A DNA stretch of 6,183 nt from Gemmatimonadales bacterium (GTDB lineage: Bacteria > Gemmatimonadota > Gemmatimonadetes > Gemmatimonadales > GWC2-71-9). The DNA lies in contig JACCSE010000100.1 in NCBI GenBank assembly GCA_013813145.1, positions 1 to 6,183 on the forward strand. Reading direction: 5' to 3'. A model generated the notes under the pieces. That model was not told the origin of the DNA and ran no database searches. It saw nothing but the letters and a program-made list of their open reading frames with translations. The position numbers and the translations under genes are program-made. Positions 1 to 5,387 of the stretch are shown in pieces (position 1 is the first letter of the stretch; the number at the start of each line of letters is the position of its first letter).

Positions 1-2
1 TC

Positions 3-815
3 GCCGGCGGCAGCGCCCGGGTGGTCGCCATCCCCGACTTCGGCGAAGGGCTCGACACTCTCGATCAGAGCGTCGCCGCATTGGAACGCTGGGGAGTGCC
101 CTACCTCATCGACCCCGTCATCGAGCCGATCGGGTTCGGCTTCATGGCGTCGCTCGAGCGCTACGCCGAGGTGCACCGGCGCTACCCCGAAGCCGTTCAG
201 ATGATGGGGATCGGCAACATCACCGAGCTCACCAGCGCCGACTCCACCGGGGTGAACGCCCTGCTCGTCGCCATCTGCGAGGAAGTCGGGGTGCGCGCGG
301 TGCTGACGACCGAGGTCATTCCGTGGGCGCGCGGCGCCGTACGCGAGATCGACGTGGCCCGCCGGCTGATGCATCACGCCGTGCGGCATCGCACGCTGCC
401 CAAGGGAGTGGACGACCGTCTCCTGACGGTGAAGGACCCCAGAATCCTGGAGTACAGCGAGGCGGAGCTGCGGCAGCTTCACGCCGCGGTGAGGGACCCG
501 AACTTCAGGATCTTCACCGACCGTGAGGCCATCACGGTCTTCAACCACGAGATCTTCATTCGCGGCACCGACATCCAGGAGATCTTCTCCCGGCTCGGCG
601 TGGATGAAGCGACCCACGCCTTCTATCTGGGACGGGAGCTGATGAAGGCCAGGCTCGCGATCACGCTGGGCAAGACCTACCGCCAGGAGGGAGCGCTGGC
701 GTGGGGTTACCTCACGCCGCCGGACGACGCGCGCTCGGAACATGTGAAGTTGACGCAGAGAAGGCGGGGCGGCGGGCCGGCCGGGCAGCGGGGCAGGCAG
801 GCCGAGGGCGAGTGA
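3..815 (+). CDS. Dihydropteroate synthase-like protein (DUF6513/DUF4346), H4MPT-associated, 5'-truncated
   Basis: The gene enters from the left edge and is open from base 3; 270 residues and the TGA are visible, probably the C-terminal half or so of the full protein. Fragment residues about 37-130 carry DHPS-like (pterin-binding TIM barrel) segments: DPVIEPIGFGF, then MGIGNITELTSADSTGVN, then a TTEVIPWARGAVREI strand-helix. Residues about 177-240 match a DUF4346-type module, with FNHEIFIRGTD and the conserved end FYLGRELMKARLAITLGKTY...WGYL. Such proteins occur with H4MPT biosynthesis genes in methylotrophic bacteria and are thought to act in joining the pterin and arylamine halves of the cofactor; that role is inferred. 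The last roughly 20 residues (Arg/Gly/Gln-rich) are low complexity and come from a GC-rich octamer repeat. The stop overlaps the pabB start as GTGA, suggesting translational coupling. Family assignment is confident; the reaction is not. Confidence 0.88.
   Translation, partial: AGGSARVVAIPDFGEGLDTLDQSVAALERWGVPYLIDPVIEPIGFGFMASLERYAEVHRRYPEAVQMMGIGNITELTSADSTGVNALLVAICEEVGVRAVLTTEVIPWARGAVREIDVARRLMHHAVRHRTLPKGVDDRLLTVKDPRILEYSEAELRQLHAAVRDPNFRIFTDREAITVFNHEIFIRGTDIQEIFSRLGVDEATHAFYLGRELMKARLAITLGKTYRQEGALAWGYLTPPDDARSEHVKLTQRRRGGGPAGQRGRQAEGE
782..800 (+). repeat. Solitary GC-rich octamer repeat copy at gene end
   Basis: Bases 782-788 read CGGGCAG and 789-796 read CGGGGCAG, followed by another GCAG. 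CGGGGCAG is exactly the unit tandemly repeated in the pabB palindrome at 1368-1399. It is translated as part of the low-complexity C-terminal tail of the DHPS-like protein. It could be a half or decayed copy of the same element, or chance in GC-rich DNA. Confidence 0.4.
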
Positions 816-2335
816 GCCCCCTGCCGCTGGTCGAAAGCCTCGGAAAGCTGGGGGATCCAGCCCACGTGGCGGCGGGATTTCTGGATCTTCCTTATCTCCT
901 GCTGCTGGACAGCGCTACGGCAGGGCGGGGCGCCGGGGAAGCTCCCCAACTCGGCCGCTTTTCGTTTCTATCGGCCGATCCCGCGATCGTGGTTCGCAGC
1001 AAGGGTGCGACCACCGAGGTCGGCGAAGGAGGGAAATGGCGCGGCCAGGGAGGCGATGCGCTCGCCATCGTGCGGAGCAACCTCGCCCTGTGGGAGTGCG
1101 ACGCGGTGCCGGGACTTCCGCCCTTCCAGGGCGGGGCCGCCGGGTACATCGGCTACGATTTCGGAGCGGTGCTCGAGCGGCTCCCTCCGACCCGCTACGA
1201 CGATCTCGCGATCCCCGACGTGGTGCTCGGCCTGTACGACTGGGTGATCGCCTGGGACCACGGCATCGGCGCGGCATGGTTGATCTCGACCGGGCGGCCG
1301 GCCACGGGTGCGGCGGGGGAGCGCCGGGCGCGGGATAGGATGGAAGCGGTGCGAGGACGGATGGCGGCGGGGCAGCGGGGCAACGGGGCAGCGGGGCAGA
1401 TTGGCGCCGCGACACACGACCCCCGCCGGTGTGCTGTTGCTGCCCCGCTGCCCCGCTACCCCGCTGCCCCCGCTTACCGCGTTCCCGAAATAGAGGGCGC
1501 CGAGGCCGTCGGTCTTCGCTCTACCTTCAGCCACGTCGGCTATCTCGACGCGGTGGCCCGGGTGCGGGAGTACATCGTCGCCGGCGACATCTTCCAGGCC
1601 AACCTTTCGCAGCGGTTCCAGGCACCGCTCCCGGAGCCTCCCTTCGATCTGTACCGGAGGCTTCGCCGCCGGAACCCGGCATCCTTCGCCGCCTACCTGG
1701 GCTTCGACGGGTTCGAGGTCCTGAGCGCCTCGCCGGAGCGCTTCCTCCGCCTGGACGAGCACCGGCGCCACGTCGAGACCCGGCCGATCAAGGGCACCCG
1801 TCCGCGCGGGCTCGGGCCGATGCACGACGCCGCCCTCGGCCGGGCCCTGGAGGAGAGCGACAAGGACCGGGCCGAGAACGTCATGATCGTGGACCTGCTG
1901 CGGAACGATCTCTCGCGAGTCTGCCGTCCGGGGACAGTGCGGGTGCCCGAGCTGTTCGCGCTGGAGCGGCATCCGACGGTGCACCATCTGGTGTCCACCG
2001 TGGTCGGCGAGCTCGATCCCGGCGCTGACGCGATGGACCTGCTCCGCGCGACGTTTCCCGGCGGCTCCATCACCGGCGCCCCCAAGGTGCGGGCGATGGA
2101 GATCATCGCCGAGCTCGAGCCCACCCGGCGGGGCGTCTACTGCGGCTCGATCGGCTATCTCAGCGCCAACGGCGCCATGGATATGAGCATCGTGATCCGC
2201 ACGTTCCTCGCCCTGCGGGGCCAGGTATACTTCCAAGCCGGCGGAGGCATCGTGGCCGATTCGGATCCGGAGCTGGAGTACAGGGAGACGGTGGACAAGG
2301 CAAGGGCGCTCATAGAGGTGTTGGAGGAAGGATGA
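812..2335 (+). CDS. pabB: Aminodeoxychorismate synthase component I (PabB)
   Basis: With ammonia from PabA, this cytoplasmic enzyme converts chorismate to 4-amino-4-deoxychorismate, the precursor of 4-aminobenzoate. I chose the GTG at 812 because it overlaps the upstream stop as GTGA and follows GAGGG at 804-808; the in-frame ATG at 701 would overlap the previous gene by 115 bases. The product is 507 residues. The N-terminal subdomain shows RFSFLSADP and GYIGYDFGAVLERLP. The chorismate-binding core shows YIVAGDIFQANLSQRF, LSASPERFLRL, ETRPIKGTRPRG, DRAENVMIVDLLRNDLSRV, PGGSITGAPKVRAMEII and FQAGGGIVADSDPE. Lys327 in PIKGT is the residue typical of PabB; TrpE has Ala there (PIAGT), so this is PabB rather than anthranilate synthase. 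Residues about 186-220, between the two parts, are an Ala/Gly/Pro-rich insertion encoded by a palindromic repeat. With beta-RFAP synthase downstream, its product probably feeds H4MPT as well as folate. Confidence 0.95.
   Translation: MSPLPLVESLGKLGDPAHVAAGFLDLPYLLLLDSATAGRGAGEAPQLGRFSFLSADPAIVVRSKGATTEVGEGGKWRGQGGDALAIVRSNLALWECDAVPGLPPFQGGAAGYIGYDFGAVLERLPPTRYDDLAIPDVVLGLYDWVIAWDHGIGAAWLISTGRPATGAAGERRARDRMEAVRGRMAAGQRGNGAAGQIGAATHDPRRCAVAAPLPRYPAAPAYRVPEIEGAEAVGLRSTFSHVGYLDAVARVREYIVAGDIFQANLSQRFQAPLPEPPFDLYRRLRRRNPASFAAYLGFDGFEVLSASPERFLRLDEHRRHVETRPIKGTRPRGLGPMHDAALGRALEESDKDRAENVMIVDLLRNDLSRVCRPGTVRVPELFALERHPTVHHLVSTVVGELDPGADAMDLLRATFPGGSITGAPKVRAMEIIAELEPTRRGVYCGSIGYLSANGAMDMSIVIRTFLALRGQVYFQAGGGIVADSDPELEYRETVDKARALIEVLEEG
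1368..1471 (+). repeat. In-frame palindromic element with octamer-repeat arms, inside pabB
   Basis: The left arm (1368-1399) is four tandem octamers: CGGGGCAG, CGGGGCAA, CGGGGCAG, CGGGGCAG. The right arm (1440-1471) is CTGCCCCG, CTGCCCCG, CTACCCCG, CTGCCCCC. The arms are complementary at 29 of 32 positions and flank a 40-base loop that itself contains CACAC...GTGTG. The element keeps the reading frame and is translated as a low-complexity stretch between the N-terminal subdomain and the chorismate-binding core, where PabB/TrpE proteins normally have a variable linker. The layout recalls palindromic elements that insert in frame into genes, such as the Rickettsia palindromic elements; no sequence relation is claimed. 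Confidence 0.8.
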
Positions 2336-2347
2336 GGAATGGTTTGT

Positions 2348-2424
2348 GGCTATCCGCTATCAGCTATCGGTCCGCTGGAGCGGAGGCTCGGTGCTGCCGG
2401 ACCGATGGCCGATAGCTGATAGCC
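2348..2424 (+). repeat. Palindromic element with heptamer-repeat arms, pabB-pabA gap
   Basis: The left arm (2348-2374) begins with three tandem heptamers, GGCTATC, CGCTATC and AGCTATC, then GGTCCG. The right arm (2398-2424) is its reverse complement at 24 of 27 positions, with GATAGCTGATAGCC near its end. The loop is 23 bases. GTG at 2346-2348 and CAC at 2425-2427 could extend the helix with a one-base bulge. It occupies most of the 97-base gap between pabB and pabA and ends 8 bases before the pabA ATG. No T-run follows, so it does not look like an intrinsic terminator. In RNA it would form a strong hairpin that could affect pabA translation or message stability; that effect is inference. Confidence 0.85.
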
Positions 2425-2432
2425 CACTCTCC

Positions 2433-3107
2433 ATGATCCTCCTCATCGACAACTACGACTCCTTCGTCTACAACCTCGCCCGCTACGTCCGCGAGCTGGG
2501 AGAGGAGCCGGTGGTGCGGCGGCACGATGCGGTGACGGTGGAAGAGATCCTTGCGACGCGGCCGTCGCACGTCATCATCTCGCCGGGGCCCTGTTCGCCC
2601 GCGGAGGCGGGGATCTCGACCCAGGTGGTCCGCGAAGTGGGGCCCACCATCCCGATCCTTGGGGTGTGTCTCGGCCACCAGTGCATCGGGTCGGCGTACG
2701 GGGCGGAGATCGTGCGAGCGGGGCGGCCGATGCACGGGAAGACCTCCCGGATTCACCACCGGGGGTCCGGGCTCTTCGCTGGGCTGCCTTCGCCGTTCTA
2801 CGCCACCCGCTACCACTCGCTCGCGATCGCCCCGGCATCGGTGCCGGCCGAGCTGGAGGTGCTGGCGACCTCGGAGGACGGAGAGATCATGGCGGTGCAG
2901 CACAGCCGGCACCCGGTTTACGGCGTGCAGTTTCATCCCGAGTCGGTGCTGACCGAGCACGGCTACCGGCTGGTGGACCACTTCCTCCACGGTGTACCGG
3001 CAACCCCGCGCAACCTCCCCCTCGCGGCTGACGGAGCCCTGGGGAAGGGGCGGGCGGAGGGAAGCACTCTGGCGACCGATCCACCGCCGGTGGATCTGGT
3101 CCGGTGA
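2433..3107 (+). CDS. pabA: Glutamine amidotransferase, aminodeoxychorismate/anthranilate synthase component II (PabA/TrpG)
   Basis: This class I glutamine amidotransferase releases ammonia from glutamine and passes it to PabB. The ATG at 2433 gives the family's typical start MILLIDNYDSFVYNLARY; an in-frame GTG at 2346 would translate the palindrome and is rejected. The product is 224 residues. ISPGPCSP is the oxyanion-region motif. Cys79 in GVCLGHQCIG is the nucleophile, and His168 and Glu170 in FHPESV complete the triad. MHGK is the usual PabA/TrpG segment. Pairing with a Lys-type PabB supports PabA, but these subunits are often shared with anthranilate synthase and sequence alone does not separate them. 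The usual domain ends near Gly187; residues 188-224 are an extra Pro/Ala/Gly-rich tail. I see no clear Shine-Dalgarno sequence before the ATG. The stop overlaps the next start as GTGA. Confidence 0.93.
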   Translation: MILLIDNYDSFVYNLARYVRELGEEPVVRRHDAVTVEEILATRPSHVIISPGPCSPAEAGISTQVVREVGPTIPILGVCLGHQCIGSAYGAEIVRAGRPMHGKTSRIHHRGSGLFAGLPSPFYATRYHSLAIAPASVPAELEVLATSEDGEIMAVQHSRHPVYGVQFHPESVLTEHGYRLVDHFLHGVPATPRNLPLAADGALGKGRAEGSTLATDPPPVDLVR

Positions 3108-3649
3108 TCGTCGAGAGCATCGTCACCTCGATGGATCCGGCCGGGGTGGTGAACTTCGCCCCCATGGGCGTCGAATGGGGCGAAGAGACGATCGTCCTCA
3201 AGCCGTTCCTCGAGACGACCACCTTCCGGAACGTCGCGGCCTCCCGGGTCGCGGTCGTCAATGTCACCGACGACGCGATGCTCTTTGCCCAGGGGGCCAT
3301 CTCCAGTCCCACCTTCCCCTCGTTTGCGGCGGAGGTCGTTCGGGGAGTGGTCCTGGAGGCCGCCTGCTCCTGGCGCGAGCTGGAGGTGGTCTCGGTGGAC
3401 GACACGCCGCCTCGCTCGCGGATCGAGGCCCGGGTGGTCCACCGCGCGTTCCGGCGCGAGTTCCTCGGTTTCAACCGGGCTCGTCACGCGGTGCTGGAGG
3501 CGGCGATCCTGGCCACCCGGACTCACCTCCTCGCCGCGGAGCAGGTCCGAGCGGAGTTCGAGAAGCTCCAGATCATCGTGGACAAGACCGCGGGCCCTCG
3601 CGAGCGCGAGGCGATGGCGTTGCTGACGACGCATGTCCGCTCACGCTAA
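3104..3649 (+). CDS. DUF447 family protein, predicted FMN-binding split-barrel protein, H4MPT-associated
   Basis: The 181-residue product begins at a GTG that shares GTGA with the pabA stop. DUF447 proteins occur in methanogens and H4MPT-using methylotrophs; archaeal structures show a flavin-reductase-like split barrel that binds FMN. Visible family features are the start IVESIVTSMDPAGVVNFAPMG, the segment FLETTTFRN (typical of the barrel's flavin-contacting loop), VNVTDDAMLFAQ, and a helical C-terminal half from about residue 130 (FNRARHAVLEAAILATR...LAAEQVRAEFEKLQIIV). There is no signal peptide or membrane segment, so it should be cytoplasmic. Its position between pABA synthesis and beta-RFAP synthase supports a job in H4MPT biosynthesis, perhaps a flavin-dependent redox step. 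I know of no established reaction and assign none. Its last 17 bases overlap the next gene. Confidence 0.85.
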   Translation: MIVESIVTSMDPAGVVNFAPMGVEWGEETIVLKPFLETTTFRNVAASRVAVVNVTDDAMLFAQGAISSPTFPSFAAEVVRGVVLEAACSWRELEVVSVDDTPPRSRIEARVVHRAFRREFLGFNRARHAVLEAAILATRTHLLAAEQVRAEFEKLQIIVDKTAGPREREAMALLTTHVRSR

Positions 3650-4610
3650 CGTCTTCGTGGAGGCCGCCGCCCGGCTCCACTTCGGCGTGCTTGACCTGCG
3701 GGGCGCCCTGGGACGCCGGTTCGGCGGCCTGGGCGCGGCAGTGCCACAGCCATCGCTGCTCCTCGAGGCGTGCCCCGGCGTGGGCGTCACGGCCCAGGGA
3801 CCGGACTCTTCCCGGGCGGCCGAGTTCGCTCGGCGATTCCTGGCGCACCACGGCCATGCGGGGGGAGCCCATCTGATCGTTCACCGCGGCATCCCGGCGC
3901 ACAGCGGCCTGGGCTCGGGCACCCAGCTCGGGCTGGCCGTCGCTCGCGCGCTGGCGGAGCTCTACCGGCTGCCGGCCGACCCGGCGGCGCTCGCTCGGGC
4001 GGTGGAGCGGGGCCGGCGCTCGGCAATCGGCACCTGGACATTCGCCCTGGGCGGGTTCATCGTGGAAGGGGGACGGCGGGGCGGCTCGCAGGGCATCGCG
4101 CCGCTCCTGGCGCGCTACGAGGTGCCGGACCTCTGGCGCTGCGTCATCGCCGTCCCACCCGGGGCGCCCGGCCTGAGCGGCGATGCCGAGGCATCGGCCT
4201 TCGACCGTCTCCCGCCGCCGCCCGAGCGTGAAGTAGAACGGGTGTCCCACCTCGTCTTGATGCAGCTTCTGCCGGCCCTGGTCGAGGGCGACCTGCCGAG
4301 CTTCGGCCTAGCCCTCACCGAGGTGCAGCACCTCACCGGTGCCTGGTTCGCGCCCGAGCAGGGAGGGATCTTCGCCCCCGGCCAGGGGGCCGCCTTGATT
4401 CGGCGGATGTCGGAGTGGGGCGCGCCAGGGGTCGGACAGAGCTCCTGGGGCCCGGCGGTGTACGGCATCGTGGAGGGCCCGGAGCGAGGCCACGAGCTGG
4501 CGGCCCTGCTCCGGCAACTGCTGGGCGGACACGGGCTGGTCTTCGAGGGCGGCTTCGCCCGCACGGGGGCGCGACTGGGCTGGGGGACGGCTCCGAACCT
4601 CCTAGATTGA
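3633..4610 (+). CDS. mptG: Beta-ribofuranosylaminobenzene 5'-phosphate (beta-RFAP) synthase
   Basis: This GHMP-kinase-superfamily enzyme condenses 4-aminobenzoate with PRPP, releasing CO2 and pyrophosphate, in the first committed step of the methanopterin arylamine branch. The 325-residue length is normal for the family. The N-terminus reads VFVEAAARLHFGVLDLRG, with the family's ARLHFG-type start. The GHMP phosphate-binding motif is IPAHSGLGSGTQLGLAVARAL, with Gly92-Thr97 at its core. A central block FALGGFIVEGG follows, then LTGAWFAPEQGG, and the C-terminal motif GQSSWGPAVYGIVEG starts at Gly268. The ATG at 3633 lies inside the DUF447 gene (17-base overlap) with no good ribosome-binding site close by, so translation is probably coupled. 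The gene ends the operon: its TGA lies within the -35 element of a new promoter. With pabA and pabB in the same operon, substrate supply and use are co-encoded. Confidence 0.94.
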   Translation: MSAHANVFVEAAARLHFGVLDLRGALGRRFGGLGAAVPQPSLLLEACPGVGVTAQGPDSSRAAEFARRFLAHHGHAGGAHLIVHRGIPAHSGLGSGTQLGLAVARALAELYRLPADPAALARAVERGRRSAIGTWTFALGGFIVEGGRRGGSQGIAPLLARYEVPDLWRCVIAVPPGAPGLSGDAEASAFDRLPPPPEREVERVSHLVLMQLLPALVEGDLPSFGLALTEVQHLTGAWFAPEQGGIFAPGQGAALIRRMSEWGAPGVGQSSWGPAVYGIVEGPERGHELAALLRQLLGGHGLVFEGGFARTGARLGWGTAPNLLD

Positions 4611-4635
4611 CAGTTCATTTTGCGCGCTGTATAGT
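4607..4635 (+). promoter_or_regulatory. Near-consensus sigma70 promoter overlapping the mptG stop
   Basis: TTGACA at 4607-4612 is a perfect -35 hexamer. After exactly 17 bases comes TATAGT at 4630-4635, a five-of-six match to the -10 consensus. The local sequence is AT-richer than its surroundings (AGTTCATTTTG). Transcription would start near 4641-4644. The -35 shares bases with the mptG TGA. It points toward xoxF, whose start lies about 745 bases downstream, so it drives either a long xoxF leader or a separate non-coding RNA. Confidence 0.72.
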
Positions 4636-5115
4636 GGGGCCCTAAGCCTCCCGTAATCGGCGACTTGGCCGGTTTCCGAACTCGGGCCCGGCGCCGGGAT
4701 CCAGCCGAATCGAGCCGTCCGCCGATAGGGAACCCGAAGAAGGTCCGGCGGTATTACCTTCCAGTGAACCGCCGTCCCGACTATAGCTCTTTCAGACAAC
4801 ATCGCGGTTCAGCGGCGTCGCTCGGCGCATCCACGCTAGCCGCGCTTCACGTTGGCGGCGTCTCCGCCGCCGGCGGCGCCTCAGCTGAGGGAATTCGATG
4901 GGATCATTCCGGTTCGCCGATGCCATTTGCTCCACGTTCGATCCGTCTCGGTTCGATCGACCCCGGCACGGTGCCCGCTTGCACTCCGAGTGCGGAATGG
5001 CCGATGCGAGCGGACGCTGGCGTCCCACTCGTTCCACCCAGAGCCGCCGCAGCGCATCCGCAGTCCTTCCGCTAGTCGATCGCCACGAAACCGCCCTTCA
5101 ATCCAAGTGCAGCCG

Positions 5116-5145
5116 GCTCCGGCGGCGCGCCAGCGCCGCCGGAGC
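5116..5145 (+). repeat. Perfect 13-bp hairpin with 4-base loop
   Basis: GCTCCGGCGGCGC at 5116-5128 is followed by the loop GCCA and by its exact reverse complement at 5133-5145. No T-run follows, so it is not a standard intrinsic terminator. It lies about 240 bases before xoxF and could be a leader RNA stem, a REP-like unit or a processing site. Confidence 0.7.
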
Positions 5146-5315
5146 GCGAGCGCCATACATCCGGCTGGCGGCATTCGACCGTATCTCAGGTCGGAACGCC
5201 GCGGCTCCAGCCGCGCGCCGACCGCCACCCGGCGCTCTTCTCCGACTTCCTTAGTTCGCGCCGGCGGCACCAGGGTACCAGCCCGATGCCCGCCCGCATT
5301 CCGGCACGAGCAGCA

Positions 5316-5345
5316 TTTTGGCTTCCGATATTTTTGGCTTCCGAT
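5316..5345 (+). promoter_or_regulatory. 14-base direct repeat upstream of xoxF, possible regulator-binding site
   Basis: TTTTGGCTTCCGAT occurs exactly at 5316-5329 and again at 5332-5345, a 16-base period, in the only clearly AT-rich patch near xoxF. Paired direct repeats at such spacing are typical of operators for dimeric regulators such as response regulators. It may instead be a local duplication. I find no good -35/-10 pair around it. Confidence 0.4.
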
Positions 5346-5346
5346 T

Positions 5347-5362
5347 GCAGTAGAGCAGTAGA
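5347..5362 (+). repeat. Perfect tandem octamer GCAGTAGA x2
   Basis: GCAGTAGA is repeated head to tail at 5347-5354 and 5355-5362, directly after the 14-base repeats and 25 bases before the xoxF ATG. It could extend a regulatory site or be a slippage duplication. Confidence 0.55.
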
Positions 5363-5377
5363 ACCACCCTTCATCCT

Positions 5378-5381
5378 GAGG
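5378..5381 (+). promoter_or_regulatory. Ribosome-binding site of xoxF
   Basis: GAGG, within TGAGGT, sits six bases before the ATG at 5388. It fixes this ATG as the start and is the clearest Shine-Dalgarno site in the window. Confidence 0.8.
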
Positions 5382-5387
5382 TCAGTT

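Larger units (their letters stand above)
4611..5387 (+). other. 777-base intergenic region without a convincing gene; many inverted repeats
   Basis: Open frames exist on both strands, but their products are Arg/Ser/Ala-rich, have no recognisable domain and overlap each other, as expected of GC-rich non-coding DNA. Possible RNA helices include ATCGGCG 4656-4662 with CGCCGAT 4720-4726; the competing CCGCCG 4719-4724 with CGGCGG 4746-4751; the 12-base palindrome CCCGGCGCCGGG at 4687-4698; TGAACCGC 4765-4772 with GCGGTTCA 4804-4811; GGCGGCG 4854-4860 with CGCCGCC 4865-4871; the palindrome CCTCAGCTGAGG at 4879-4890; GCACTCCGAGTGC at 4981-4993; a strong hairpin at 5116-5145; and CGCGGCT/AGCCGCG at 5200-5215. 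GTTCGATC is directly repeated at 4936 and 4951. It may be a long xoxF leader, an unannotated RNA gene or decayed sequence. I recognise no known RNA family. Confidence 0.6.

Noticed and set aside
1368..1471. CRISPR-like or minisatellite array
   Set aside because: Units are only 8 bases, without spacers, and are arranged as an inverted pair inside a coding gene.
968..2236. A 422-codon open frame on the minus strand opposite pabB
   Set aside because: It lies entirely antisense to a gene with full PabB motifs, its product is low complexity and shows no domain; GC-rich codon bias leaves such antisense frames open.
812..2335. Anthranilate synthase component I (TrpE)
   Set aside because: The diagnostic position is Lys (PIKGT), the PabB state, and the neighbours belong to pABA/H4MPT rather than tryptophan synthesis.
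2348..2424. Intrinsic terminator between pabB and pabA
   Set aside because: The hairpin is strong but no T-run follows, and a terminator would cut off the pabA partner of pabB.
4759..4787. Second promoter suggested by TATAGC at 4782-4787
   Set aside because: The hexamer 17 bases upstream (TTCCAG) matches the -35 consensus at only two positions.
4881..5270. A 129-codon minus-strand open frame in the gap
   Set aside because: Arg/Gly-rich product with no hydrophobic core pattern or known motif, and no convincing ribosome-binding site.
4852..5361. Open frames of 118-169 codons in the gap before xoxF, including an ATG at 4898 with GAGGG six bases ahead
   Set aside because: Products are Arg/Ser/Ala/Pro-rich without recognisable domains, several frames on both strands are equally open, and the apparent ribosome-binding site is part of the CCTCAGCTGAGG palindrome. 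A real small gene cannot be excluded, but nothing supports it.
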